A DNA stretch of 64,000 nucleotides from Methylophilus sp. QUAN (lineage in GTDB: Bacteria > Pseudomonadota > Gammaproteobacteria > Burkholderiales > Methylophilaceae), in assembly GCF_015354445.1 (NCBI RefSeq), contig NZ_JADKYT010000001.1, positions 806,001-870,000 of the forward strand. The letters run 5' to 3'. Shown here one piece after another: positions 17,502-25,535 of this stretch (positions are counted from its first letter, which is position 1; each line of letters begins with the position of its first letter). The translations under genes were made by a program, and so were the position numbers. The notes under the pieces were generated by a model. That model saw nothing but the letters and a program-made list of their open reading frames with translations. It was not told the DNA's origin and did not search any database.

Positions 17502-18383
17502 ATGGATAGATTCACCAGTATGCAGGTATATACATCAGTTGTGGAGTTAGGCAGTTTTACAGCCGCAGCGAATGTGTTTCGAATGTCTCCTGGCATGGTG
17601 ACCAAACACATTAATGCCATTGAAAAGAGGCTGGATGCGACGCTCATCAAGCGTACGACGCGCAGGCTGCAAGTCACCGAAGTTGGAAAAGCCTATTACG
17701 AAAGCTGTAAGGAGATTTTGAAGAAAGTCGAAGATGCGGAAGCCGGGACGGCCATTTTAAGCGGTAAACCTAAAGGGTTACTGAAAGTCACCGCCTCACT
17801 CTGGTTTGGATCTATTACTTTGACGCCAATTGTGTGTGATTATTTAAATCAGTTTCCGGATGTCAGTGTGGAGTTATCCCTTTCCGACAGGTTTGTAGAC
17901 ATTATTGATGAACACTTTGATGTGGCCATCAGGATCGGCGAGTTGTCGGATTCGTCCCTAATCGCCCGTAAATTGGCGACTGTTGAGTTGTCGATATGTG
18001 CCTCGCCTGCCTATCTGAACAAGCATGGGACGCCCACTAAGCCTGAGGACTTGAAAAACCATGAGTGTTTGGGCTTTACCAATTGGCGGAGCCAAAGCGG
18101 CTGGAAAGTGGTCGAAAAAGCCCTGACCAACCAGGGGATGAGTCGCTCCAGGTTTGATTCCAATAATGGGCAAGCATTGAGGCAGGCCGCATTGAAAGGC
18201 ATTGGGATTATCCTGATGCCAAAAGTGCTGCTGGCACCTGACATCCAAGCCGGGCGGCTTGTGGAAGTGCTCAAGGAATTTACGCCACCCCCCAGGCCTG
18301 TGAATGCGGTGTATCCCAAAGAGCGGCAAACAACGCCCAAGCTGGCTTCGTTTGTGGACTATCTGGCCGAACACTTAAAGTAG
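17502..18383 (+). CDS. LysR-family transcriptional regulator
   Basis: The 293-residue protein has an N-terminal winged helix-turn-helix (FTSMQVYTSVVELGSFTAAANVFRMSPGMVTKHI) and a substrate-binding-like effector domain from about residue 90, with the RIGELSDSSLIARKL segment common in the CrgA/YafC-type subgroup. It is transcribed divergently from the SDR gene; the 160-bp gap between them is the likely operator region. The effector is unknown. Confidence 0.9.
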   Translation: MDRFTSMQVYTSVVELGSFTAAANVFRMSPGMVTKHINAIEKRLDATLIKRTTRRLQVTEVGKAYYESCKEILKKVEDAEAGTAILSGKPKGLLKVTASLWFGSITLTPIVCDYLNQFPDVSVELSLSDRFVDIIDEHFDVAIRIGELSDSSLIARKLATVELSICASPAYLNKHGTPTKPEDLKNHECLGFTNWRSQSGWKVVEKALTNQGMSRSRFDSNNGQALRQAALKGIGIILMPKVLLAPDIQAGRLVEVLKEFTPPPRPVNAVYPKERQTTPKLASFVDYLAEHLK

Positions 18384-18825
18384 GCAGGGTTTCTATTCCA
18401 CAATTACTGTGGATAACACCGTGGATTGGTTCTTGGTAACGCGCCTAACTATATGATTCGCTGAATTTTTGCGACGTCGAGTAAACTTTGACCAATCTGC
18501 GCCCCGGGTATGGCTTAAAACGATTATTTCAGCGGCGGTGCCGGGAAGGGGTTCGGGAATACAGGCGGGTATTCATAAGGCGGACATGAAATCTCGCTGA
18601 CTGTGGCGGTCAATGATGGTTTCAATAAAAAATGCTGCAAAGTCCTTGTTCCTTGGTTAAAACAACGTGCTGAACAAGGCAGGAAAATGCTTTTCAATCA
18701 GTTGTAGCGTTTAAATCTGGTGGAGCCAGCTCTGTACCCCGGCTTGATCGCTGGGTGAGGTACGATAACAATAATAGCTGACTCCTCCCTTACATTTCCA
18801 AAGAATCCGGTTGATCGTACGGCAT
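18384..18825. other. Gene-poor stretch, possible decayed gene remnant
   Basis: No intact gene is supported in these ~440 bases. On the minus strand around 18580-18640, one frame reads like protein (FAAFFIETIIDRHSQRDFMS). A different frame around 18660-18750 gives QSWLHQI, stop, TLQLIEKHFPALFSTLF, stop. Stops and frame changes between such stretches suggest a degraded coding region, but I could not identify the parent gene, and chance is not excluded. Confidence 0.35.
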
Positions 18826-18845
18826 GCCTGCCTGTGCAGGCAGGC
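18826..18845 (-). terminator. GC-rich hairpin downstream of the Gly/His-rich protein gene
   Basis: GCCTGCCTG-TG-CAGGCAGGC is a perfect 9-nt inverted repeat with a 2-nt centre. It lies 5 nt after the minus-strand stop at 18851. There is no following T-run, so terminator function is only suggested. Confidence 0.45.
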
Positions 18846-18850
18846 GTTAT

Positions 18851-19306
18851 TTAGTCGCGTCCACGGCCGTGACCATTACCGTGTCCTTTGCCATGCCCGT
18901 GTCCGCGGTCGTCATCCCAGTCGCCGTGATCATGGTCATGTCTGCCGCCAGGGCCACCTCCGTAGGCATTGTAGCGTGGCGCATAAACGTTCTGATACCA
19001 GTTGTCCTGCACAAAATATACTTGTCGGCCACAGGCACCATAGTTGCCACAATAGCGACCCCATTTTTTCATTTGGCCCGGTGGCACGCGCAAATACATC
19101 GGCGGTTGCACCACGGCCACGGGTGGCGGCTGGATAATCACAGGTTGGGGATAGATAACTTGCGGTGCGGGATAGGCGTTCCCCAACACAATCTGTCCAT
19201 AAAATCCCGGTTGACCAACGCTCACGGCCACACCAACATCTGCTGCGAAGGCTGTGACTGCGCTAGCCATTAATACTGCACCCATCGCTAATTTTTTCAT
19301 CATCAT
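18851..19306 (-). CDS. Secreted Pro-rich protein with Gly/His/Asp-rich tail
   Basis: The ~150-residue protein carries a Sec signal peptide (MKKLAMGAVLMASAVTAFAA). A Pro/Val-rich middle (YPQPVIIQPPPVAVVQPP) precedes a segment with two cysteines (RYCGNYGACGRQVYFV) and a low-complexity tail of His, Asp, Gly and Arg. The tail could bind metal ions. Small envelope proteins of this type are common in Betaproteobacteria but uncharacterised. Three consecutive ATG codons mark the start; GAGGG favours the second or third. Confidence 0.7.
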   Translation of the reverse strand: MMMKKLAMGAVLMASAVTAFAADVGVAVSVGQPGFYGQIVLGNAYPAPQVIYPQPVIIQPPPVAVVQPPMYLRVPPGQMKKWGRYCGNYGACGRQVYFVQDNWYQNVYAPRYNAYGGGPGGRHDHDHGDWDDDRGHGHGKGHGNGHGRGRD

Positions 19307-19467
19307 TCATCCCTCTAATTAAGGCATCTTTGCCTATACATACGCATGAAGTGTCACGCGTATGCGCATCTTAGAAAATCGGACAATTTGATGACAGTCT
19401 CATGATTCTGATAGTCATGTCAGAAAGCGCTGACGACGATGAGAGGTCAAAATAGGGTGGCGACCAC

Positions 19468-20076
19468 TTATTTCAGATTGCGAATCGCCATCCAGCCCAG
19501 GTCATGCATACAGGCCACAAATGCGCGCTTGTAGGTTTGTGTTTTGTAGTCCGGCAAATAGTCCGGCCCCAGTTTTTTCTCACAAGCGCCTTGATCCTGT
19601 TTGAGCTGATTCGGGAAGGCGCCCATTTTCCACCATGAGTTAATCGAGTATTGCACATCCGGGCCATCGTTGGCTGTAGAGCGGCTGGCGGCGGTCGGTG
19701 TTTCTGCAACGGCGACTGGTGCTGCTGGCTGCTTGGCCGACTCAGCTGCTTGTGAGGCTGGTTGTGGTGTTTTTGCAACAGCTGCGGCCACTGGTTTTTG
19801 CGGGGTCTCTGCGGATAACTCTATAAAAGGACTGGGCTTGGCCTGGCTGACTTGTTTGTTATCGGTCACTTCTATGGTCGCGAATAATGGGTCAAAGGCA
19901 TCGACAGTGGGTTTCTGCCAGCCATGTTCGGCCAGGCACTTGGCCAACTGATCACCACTGCCGCGGCAAGCTTGGTGCGCGCGGTCTATGTCTTGCTGTG
20001 AGCCGCCGCGTTTATATGAGACCTCGCCGCAGCCTGCTAATAAAGTGCTGAATAGGATGTAAGTTAAAAGACGCAT
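19468..20076 (-). CDS. Putative outer-membrane lipoprotein
   Basis: The 202-residue protein starts MRLLTYILFSTLLAGCGEV: a lipoprotein signal peptide with lipobox LLAGC, so Cys is the predicted lipidated residue. A low-complexity Ala/Pro/Val linker spans about 80-135. The C-terminal ~65 residues (SINSWWKMGAFPNQLKQDQGACEKKLG...CMHDLGW) have paired cysteines. An N-terminal CRGSGDQLAKCLAEHGW motif resembles that C-terminal one, so the protein may hold two related Cys-containing segments. ATG 20076 is preferred to a TTG six codons earlier. Function unknown. Confidence 0.7.
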   Translation of the reverse strand: MRLLTYILFSTLLAGCGEVSYKRGGSQQDIDRAHQACRGSGDQLAKCLAEHGWQKPTVDAFDPLFATIEVTDNKQVSQAKPSPFIELSAETPQKPVAAAVAKTPQPASQAAESAKQPAAPVAVAETPTAASRSTANDGPDVQYSINSWWKMGAFPNQLKQDQGACEKKLGPDYLPDYKTQTYKRAFVACMHDLGWMAIRNLK

Positions 20077-20133
20077 TGCGAGCCCTGTTCTCAATTTGTT
20101 ATGTGCAGTCTAGCGGTGTTTACCCACCGTCGC

Positions 20134-20152
20134 CACTACGCAAATTGACGTA
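20134..20152 (+). promoter_or_regulatory. Putative operator upstream of fmdC (shared 19-bp motif)
   Basis: CACTACGCAAATTGACGTA lies 87 nt before the porin start. Its reverse complement nearly matches the site at 34339-34357 upstream of the permease-kinase gene: 17 of 19 positions are identical. The core TACG-N8-ACGTA is an imperfect palindrome. It is a good candidate binding site for the LuxR-type response regulator at 37864-38796. Confidence 0.6.
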
Positions 20153-20238
20153 TTTGTCCTACATGCCCCTCTCGTTAAGCTGAGCGCAAGTTTTGATTAA
20201 CTGTGTTGGTTTGAATTTAACGAGAAAGGGAGTTTTAG

Positions 20239-21414
20239 ATGATGAACTTGAAAAAATGTGCCTTGCATACAGCAGTAGCAATGGCTTGCGGCTTGGGTGC
20301 ACAAATGGCGAATGCCGGTGCCACGATTACTTTTGGTGAAGATAAGTATATCAGTGCTGGCTTCGGTTTTATTGGTGGTTATTCTTCAGTAGAAGATGCT
20401 GCTGCCAACGGCAAGGATCGCTCTAACGACTTTTCTTTAGACAGTGCCCGTATTTACTTATCTGGTTCGTTCAACAAATACATCAAAGGCATGTTGAACA
20501 CAGAGAAAAACATTGCCGCGCCAGGCGGTGGTAGCAGCGACACGATTCAAGTGATTGATGCCAACGTGCAGTTCCAGTTGACGCCAGAAGTGGCCATCTG
20601 GGCAGGTCGTTTCCTGTCCCCAAGTGATCGCGCCAACATGGCGGGTCCTTACTACTCTATGGGTGGCGGTTACTGGAGCGGCATTGCTTCGCGTTATGGC
20701 TTTAACGGTGGTGTGATTGGCCGTGATGAAGGTGTGGCGGTAGTGACCAGCTTCCTGGAAGACCATCTTGCCGTGTCCTTCGGTGCCTTTGAAGGCGACA
20801 ACATCTTCCGCTTGAGCGGTGTGGGTGCGCAATCAGAAACTGCGGGTACTAAAGACAAATTAATGTATGCAGGCCGTGTGCAATACAACTTCTGGGACGC
20901 AGAACCAGGTTATTACGGCACAGGCAGCTACTTTGGTGCCAAAGACATTCTGTCTATTGGTGTGGCCGGTCGTGTGAAAAAAGACGGCGTGGTCAGCGGC
21001 TTGGGCGCGGTAGGTGACTACAGCTCTTACAGCGTTGACTTCTTGTTAGAGAAGAAAGATGTCGGTCCTGGCACCTTCTCTACTGAAGCGGCTTATTACT
21101 ACTACGACACCGACAATGCCATTCTGGGTGAACAAGGTAAAGCTTACTCAGCTGCGGTGGCCTATTTGTTCCAGGACGAAATCGGCTGGGGCAAGTTCAA
21201 GCCTTTTATCCGTTATCAAAAGTTTGACGCGGATGGCGTGACGACGGCGACCTCAAATGTACGCACTGGCGCAGATACCAAGCGTGTTGAGATCGGTACC
21301 AGCTACGTGATCGCGCCTTACAACGCCATGATTACTGCCAGCTACGGTAAGACTGACTTTTCAAACGCCTCTGATACCAACGACTTCAAAGTCGCGTTGC
21401 AGATGCAATTCTAA
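20239..21414 (+). CDS. fmdC: Outer-membrane porin for short-chain amides and urea (FmdC)
   Basis: The 391-residue protein has a signal peptide (MMNLKKCALHTAVAMACGLGAQMANA), a beta-barrel-like alternating pattern and a C-terminal Phe (ALQMQF), the outer-membrane assembly signal. It directly precedes formamidase. In Methylophilus methylotrophus the porin gene fmdC lies in this position and is induced with the amide/urea uptake system, so that role is assigned by synteny. GGGAG precedes ATG by 8 nt. The putative operator at 20134-20152 lies in its promoter region. Confidence 0.85.
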   Translation: MMNLKKCALHTAVAMACGLGAQMANAGATITFGEDKYISAGFGFIGGYSSVEDAAANGKDRSNDFSLDSARIYLSGSFNKYIKGMLNTEKNIAAPGGGSSDTIQVIDANVQFQLTPEVAIWAGRFLSPSDRANMAGPYYSMGGGYWSGIASRYGFNGGVIGRDEGVAVVTSFLEDHLAVSFGAFEGDNIFRLSGVGAQSETAGTKDKLMYAGRVQYNFWDAEPGYYGTGSYFGAKDILSIGVAGRVKKDGVVSGLGAVGDYSSYSVDFLLEKKDVGPGTFSTEAAYYYYDTDNAILGEQGKAYSAAVAYLFQDEIGWGKFKPFIRYQKFDADGVTTATSNVRTGADTKRVEIGTSYVIAPYNAMITASYGKTDFSNASDTNDFKVALQMQF

Positions 21415-21455
21415 TCAACACCTTATAACCCTTTTCCACAAAGGAGATGAGCGTA

Positions 21456-22679
21456 ATGAAAACAATAGTTAAGCTGGATTTTGATAAAAAGCCATGGGAA
21501 CAGGACGGTCAGATTCATAACCGTTGGCACCCTGACTTGCCAATGATTGCAATGGTTAAACCGGGCGATGAGTTCCGCGTCGAGTGTATGGACTGGACCG
21601 GTGGCCAGATTGGTAACAATGACAGCGCTGACGATATCCGTGATGTGGATTTGACGCAGGTGCACTACCTGAGCGGCCCGATCGGCGTCGAAGGCGCTGA
21701 GCCAGGTGACCTGATGGTGGTGGAAATTCTGGATGTCGGCACCTTTGATGACCAGCAATGGGGCTTCAACGGCCTGTTTGCCAAGGAGAATGGCGGCGGT
21801 TTTTTAACTGACCATTTCCCTAAAGCCAGCAAATCCATCTGGGATTTCCACGGTGTCTATACCAGTTCCCGCCATGTGCCAAAAGTACGTTATGCCGGCA
21901 TCATGCACCCGGGGTTGATCGGCTGCCTGCCATCCCGTGAGTTGCTGGATACCTGGAATGAGCGTGAAGCTGCGCTGATTGCAACGGATCCAGACCGCGT
22001 GCCAGCATTGGGGCTGCCGCCAGAGCCAAAATCTGCAGTGATGGGTCGTCTGTCTGGTGAAGCGGCCAAACAAGCCGCTGCTGAAGGTGCACGTACGGTG
22101 CCGCCACGCGATCACGGTGGTAACTGCGACATCAAGAACCTGACCAAAGGCTCCAAAATCTTCTTCCCGGTGTATGTGAAGGATGGCGGTCTCTCCATGG
22201 GGGATTTGCACTTCTCCCAAGGTGACGGCGAAATCACTTTCTGTGGTGCGATTGAGATGGCAGGTTACCTCGACATTAAAGTCAGCCTGATCAAAGACGG
22301 CGTGAAGAAGTACGCGATTAAAAACCCGATTTTCCAACCAAGCCCGATTACACCGACATATCGTGACTACGTGATTTTTGAAGGTATTTCAGTGGATGAA
22401 GCTGGTAAGCAACATTACCTGGATGTCCATGTGGCGTACCGTCAGGCTTGCCTGAACGCGATTGAGTACCTGAAAAAGTTTGGCTACAGCGGCGAACAGG
22501 CGGTGGCGATTCTTGGGACTGCACCGGTAGAAGGGCATATCAGCGGCATTGTCGATATTCCTAACGCATGTGCGACCTTGTGGATTCCGACTGAGATTTT
22601 TGAGTTCGACATTCGTCCGAATGCCGATGGACCGAAAATCATGGTGCCGCCAGGCATAGACGTCGCCCCATCAACTTAA
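21456..22679 (+). CDS. fmdA: Formamidase (acetamidase/formamidase family)
   Basis: FmdA hydrolyses formamide, and more slowly other short amides, to ammonia and the carboxylic acid (formate). The product is 407 residues, as expected for the family. Recognisable segments include HNRWHPDLPM, GAEPGDLMVVEILD, HPGLIGCLPS, PPRDHGGNCDIKNLTKGSK and GDLHFSQGDGEITFCGAIEM. Of two candidate starts, ATG 21447 abuts AAGGAG with no spacer, whereas ATG 21456 has a 9-nt spacer and is chosen. It sits between fmdC and fmdB; ammonia from FmdA complements that from urease downstream. Confidence 0.95.
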   Translation: MKTIVKLDFDKKPWEQDGQIHNRWHPDLPMIAMVKPGDEFRVECMDWTGGQIGNNDSADDIRDVDLTQVHYLSGPIGVEGAEPGDLMVVEILDVGTFDDQQWGFNGLFAKENGGGFLTDHFPKASKSIWDFHGVYTSSRHVPKVRYAGIMHPGLIGCLPSRELLDTWNEREAALIATDPDRVPALGLPPEPKSAVMGRLSGEAAKQAAAEGARTVPPRDHGGNCDIKNLTKGSKIFFPVYVKDGGLSMGDLHFSQGDGEITFCGAIEMAGYLDIKVSLIKDGVKKYAIKNPIFQPSPITPTYRDYVIFEGISVDEAGKQHYLDVHVAYRQACLNAIEYLKKFGYSGEQAVAILGTAPVEGHISGIVDIPNACATLWIPTEIFEFDIRPNADGPKIMVPPGIDVAPST

Positions 22680-22741
22680 CTGTAGACAACGTTTTCATCC
22701 AGTCAGGTTTGCTCAGGTAAACCTGCAAAGAAAGGGTACAG

Positions 22742-23080
22742 ATGCCTCTTTACGAATATGAATGTGATTGCTGTGGTGTGTTTACGGCACTGCGCAAAAT
22801 GAGTGAATCCAGTTTGCCAGCCGATTGTGAATACTGTGGTGCAGAAAGCCCACGCATCCTGTCGGTGCCCAAACTGGCCATCATGGACAAACATCAGCGG
22901 TCCGCGCATGAACGTAACGAGAAATCTGCGCACGAGCCGCGCAGTGCCCGCCGCTCCAGTTGTGGTTGCACAGGATCACATACCTGTAAAACCACCACCA
23001 AGCTGAATGAGGAGACTGGCAAGCTGCCAATGCAAATGCAAACCAAGAAAACAGCACGGCCTTGGATGATCGGACACTAG
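22742..23080 (+). CDS. fmdB: FmdB-type zinc-ribbon regulatory protein
   Basis: This small 112-residue protein begins MPLYEYECDCCG, the hallmark of the FmdB zinc-ribbon family, with Cys pairs CDCC and CEYC. The tail is basic and Cys/Gly-containing (RRSSCGCTGSHTC). In M. methylotrophus FmdB is the founding member and was proposed to regulate the amidase operon; the mechanism is not established. It lies in the same position after fmdA as in that organism. Confidence 0.93.
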   Translation: MPLYEYECDCCGVFTALRKMSESSLPADCEYCGAESPRILSVPKLAIMDKHQRSAHERNEKSAHEPRSARRSSCGCTGSHTCKTTTKLNEETGKLPMQMQTKKTARPWMIGH

Positions 23081-23149
23081 TCCGATCCTCTCAAAAAACA
23101 TTATTCAATATTTGTATTTAATTGATTTATCCATAAAGGAGAAGATGTA

Positions 23150-24388
23150 ATGAGTACCTTAAACAGACGAGGTTTTATGAAAGGCGCATTGCTGGGAGCT
23201 ATGATGGCCGCAGGCCTCATCAGCGGTCATGCTCTGGCAGCAGATTATCCGACAGCCAAAGTAAACACGACAGGGTTGGCTGTGACCGACACCACCGTGA
23301 AAGTAGGTATTCTGCATTCCGCCACTGGTACTATGGCGATCAGTGAAACCGGCTCTATCCAGGCTGAAAAACTGGCGATTGAGCAAATCAACGCCATGGG
23401 CGGTATCCTGGGTCGCAAGATCGAAATCGTGCAAGAAGACGGTGCATCTGACTGGCCAACCTTTGCTGAAAAAGCGAAGAAACTGCTGGAAAAAGACAAA
23501 GTGGCTTCTGTGATGGGTTGCTGGACATCTGCTTCACGTAAAGCGGCGCTGCCTGTGTTTGAAAAAGACAACGGCTTGCTGTTCTACCCAACCTTCTATG
23601 AAGGCCTGGAACAATCCAAAAACGTGTTCTATACAGGCCAGGAAGCCACACAACAAATTCTGGCAGGTCTGGATTGGATCGCTAAAGAGAAGAAAGCTAA
23701 AACTTTCTACCTGATCGGTTCTGACTACATCTGGCCACGTACTTCCATGAAAATTGCCCGTAAACACATCGAGCAACATCTGGGCGGCAAAGTGGTGGGT
23801 GAAGAGTACATCGCTTTGGGTGATACGCAATTTGGTTCTGTGATCAACAAAATCAAACTGAAAAAACCTGACGTAATCTATGCAGCGGTAGTGGGCGGCA
23901 GTAATGTGGCCTGGTTCAAACAGTTGAACGCAGCTGGTTTGAACTCCAGCAAGCAAACCATGTTGACCATCTCCGTGACTGAAGATGAAGTATTGGGTAT
24001 CGGCGGTGAAAACCTGGCTGGTTTCTACTCAGCAATGAAATACTTCCAGTCGCAAGACAATGATTCAAACAAGAAATTTGTTGAAGCATTCAAAAAGCGT
24101 TGGGGTAAAGATGCTGTGATCGGCGACGTGACACAAGCGGCTTACCTGGGCCCATGGTTGTACAAAGCTGCAGTTGAACGCGCAGGTAGCTTCGATGTAG
24201 ATAAAGTACAAGCTGCATTGCCTGGCTACGAGTTCAAAGATGCACCTGAAGGTCCTGTGACTGTTGAAGCTAACCATCACCTGACAACCAAGTTGCGTAT
24301 TGGTCAGTGGGGTAAAGATGGCCAGGCCAAAGTGGTATACACCTCCGGCTACATCAAACCAGATCCATTTCCAAAGGGCTACCAATAA
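23150..24388 (+). CDS. fmdD: Amide/urea ABC transporter periplasmic binding protein (FmdD/UrtA)
   Basis: The 412-residue protein has an N-terminal export signal with twin-Arg flavour (NRRGFMKGALLGAMMAAGL). The mature part is a branched-chain-amino-acid-type binding protein of the UrtA group (VKVGILHSATGTMAISE, GGILGRKIEIV, VASVMGCWTSASRKA). It captures urea and short amides for FmdEF/UrtDE. AAGGAG precedes ATG. A strong intercistronic hairpin follows at 24425-24453, which would allow higher expression of this binding protein than of the permeases. Confidence 0.93.
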   Translation: MSTLNRRGFMKGALLGAMMAAGLISGHALAADYPTAKVNTTGLAVTDTTVKVGILHSATGTMAISETGSIQAEKLAIEQINAMGGILGRKIEIVQEDGASDWPTFAEKAKKLLEKDKVASVMGCWTSASRKAALPVFEKDNGLLFYPTFYEGLEQSKNVFYTGQEATQQILAGLDWIAKEKKAKTFYLIGSDYIWPRTSMKIARKHIEQHLGGKVVGEEYIALGDTQFGSVINKIKLKKPDVIYAAVVGGSNVAWFKQLNAAGLNSSKQTMLTISVTEDEVLGIGGENLAGFYSAMKYFQSQDNDSNKKFVEAFKKRWGKDAVIGDVTQAAYLGPWLYKAAVERAGSFDVDKVQAALPGYEFKDAPEGPVTVEANHHLTTKLRIGQWGKDGQAKVVYTSGYIKPDPFPKGYQ

Positions 24389-24424
24389 TTCCCGGCTAGT
24401 CATTACGTAGTGTCTTAACGCATG

Positions 24425-24453
24425 AACGGTAGCCGGGAAACCCGGCTACCGTT
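24425..24453 (+). terminator. Intercistronic hairpin between fmdD and fmdE
   Basis: The 13-bp perfect stem AACGGTAGCCGGG / CCCGGCTACCGTT with an AAA triloop is followed by only two or three T residues. The weak T-tract suggests a partial terminator or an mRNA 3'-end stabiliser for the abundant binding-protein transcript. A TTACGTAGTG sequence resembling half of the fmdC operator lies just upstream (24403-24412). Confidence 0.75.
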
Positions 24454-24505
24454 TAGCGCAAGTAGTAAACAAATTTCAGAGAAGTTGTATTTTAAGGAGA
24501 CCGAT

Positions 24506-25423
24506 ATGTTTGGTTATTCGATGGCAGATATAGGCAATATTGTGGTGATGCAGGGCTTTTCGGGCCTGAGCATGTTTACAGTGTTGCTGCTGATGGCTCT
24601 GGGTCTCGCGATTATTTTCGGGCAGATGGGGGTGATTAATATGGCGCATGGTGAGTTTATGACCATAGGCGCATACACCACCGTGCTTATTTCCAAAGTG
24701 GCTGCTAATTATGGTTTCACGGATTATTACTTCGTGTTCGCCATTGCAATTGCCTTTGTGCTGGCATTTGCGGTTGGTTACTTTATTGAATTCATTATGA
24801 TCAGGCATCTCTACAAGCGGCCGCTGGATACCTTGCTGGCGACTTGGGGCTTGAGTCTGGTCATGCAACAAATTTTCCGTTCTTCATTTGGCGCCAAAGA
24901 AGTCAGTGCCGAGTTGCCTGAATGGATGCTGGGTTCGTTCCAGCCAACCCCGGACATTGATATCCCGATTAACGGCGTGTTTGTGATGGTGCTGGCTGCG
25001 CTGGTGACCTTTGGTGTCTATATGTTCATGTTCAAGTCACGCTGGGGCCTGCGTGTGCGTGCCACCGTGCAAAACCGCACCATGGCTGGCGCTGTGGGCA
25101 TTAACACTGCCAAAGTGGACCGTGTGACCTTTGCGCTTGGTTGTGGCATTGCCGGCATCGCCGGTGCGGCTTTTACCACCATTGCTTCTACCGGCCCGAC
25201 CACAGGTACCTTGTACATCGTCGACAGCTTTATGGTGGTGGTGTTTGGTGGTGCAGCCAGCATTGTCGGTACGATTGCTTCTGCCTTCGGTATCGCCCAG
25301 GCACAGTCTGTCCTGCAATTCTTTATGACCAGCTCGATGGGCAAGGTCTCTACCTTGCTGGTGATCGTCACCATTCTGATGATGAAACCAGAAGGCTTGT
25401 TTGCCTCCAAACTGCGTAAATAA
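24506..25423 (+). CDS. fmdE: Amide/urea ABC transporter permease (FmdE/UrtB)
   Basis: The 305-residue inner-membrane permease belongs to the LivH/UrtB group, with about eight hydrophobic segments and the family region INMAHGEFMTIGAYTTV. The C-terminus contains the LivH-like GGAASIVGTI segment. ATG 24506 is chosen because AAGGAG lies 6 nt upstream; the open frame extends back to 24422 across the intercistronic hairpin, which is unlikely to be translated. The partner permease is FmdF/UrtC. Confidence 0.92.
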   Translation: MFGYSMADIGNIVVMQGFSGLSMFTVLLLMALGLAIIFGQMGVINMAHGEFMTIGAYTTVLISKVAANYGFTDYYFVFAIAIAFVLAFAVGYFIEFIMIRHLYKRPLDTLLATWGLSLVMQQIFRSSFGAKEVSAELPEWMLGSFQPTPDIDIPINGVFVMVLAALVTFGVYMFMFKSRWGLRVRATVQNRTMAGAVGINTAKVDRVTFALGCGIAGIAGAAFTTIASTGPTTGTLYIVDSFMVVVFGGAASIVGTIASAFGIAQAQSVLQFFMTSSMGKVSTLLVIVTILMMKPEGLFASKLRK

Positions 25424-25429
25424 CAGATC

Positions 25430-25464
25430 TGGCGACGTGTGAACCAAGTGCTCACACGTCGCCA
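25430..25464 (+). terminator. Intercistronic hairpin between fmdE and fmdF
   Basis: The perfect 13-bp stem TGGCGACGTGTGA / TCACACGTCGCCA with a 9-nt loop lies a few bases after the fmdE stop. No T-run follows, so an RNA-stabilising or processing role is as likely as termination. Confidence 0.65.
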
Positions 25465-25535
25465 TAAGTAAATAGACGTATTAATACTTTATATCTGTCG
25501 CAATAGAATTAACGCATCAACAGAGGAGAATCTTG

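Noticed and set aside
18811-19273. Plus-strand open frames opposite the Gly/His-rich exported protein
   Set aside because: They arise from the low-complexity His/Gly/Arg codons of the minus-strand gene, which has a proper signal peptide and ribosome site.
20100-20238. Sigma-54 promoter before fmdC
   Set aside because: No GG-N10-GC pair with the sigma-54 consensus was found; the shared palindrome fits a LuxR-type activator site better.
24422-24505. N-terminal extension of fmdE back to 24422
   Set aside because: It would translate through a 13-bp intercistronic hairpin, while a perfect AAGGAG lies 6 nt before ATG 24506 and the protein then has the family start.
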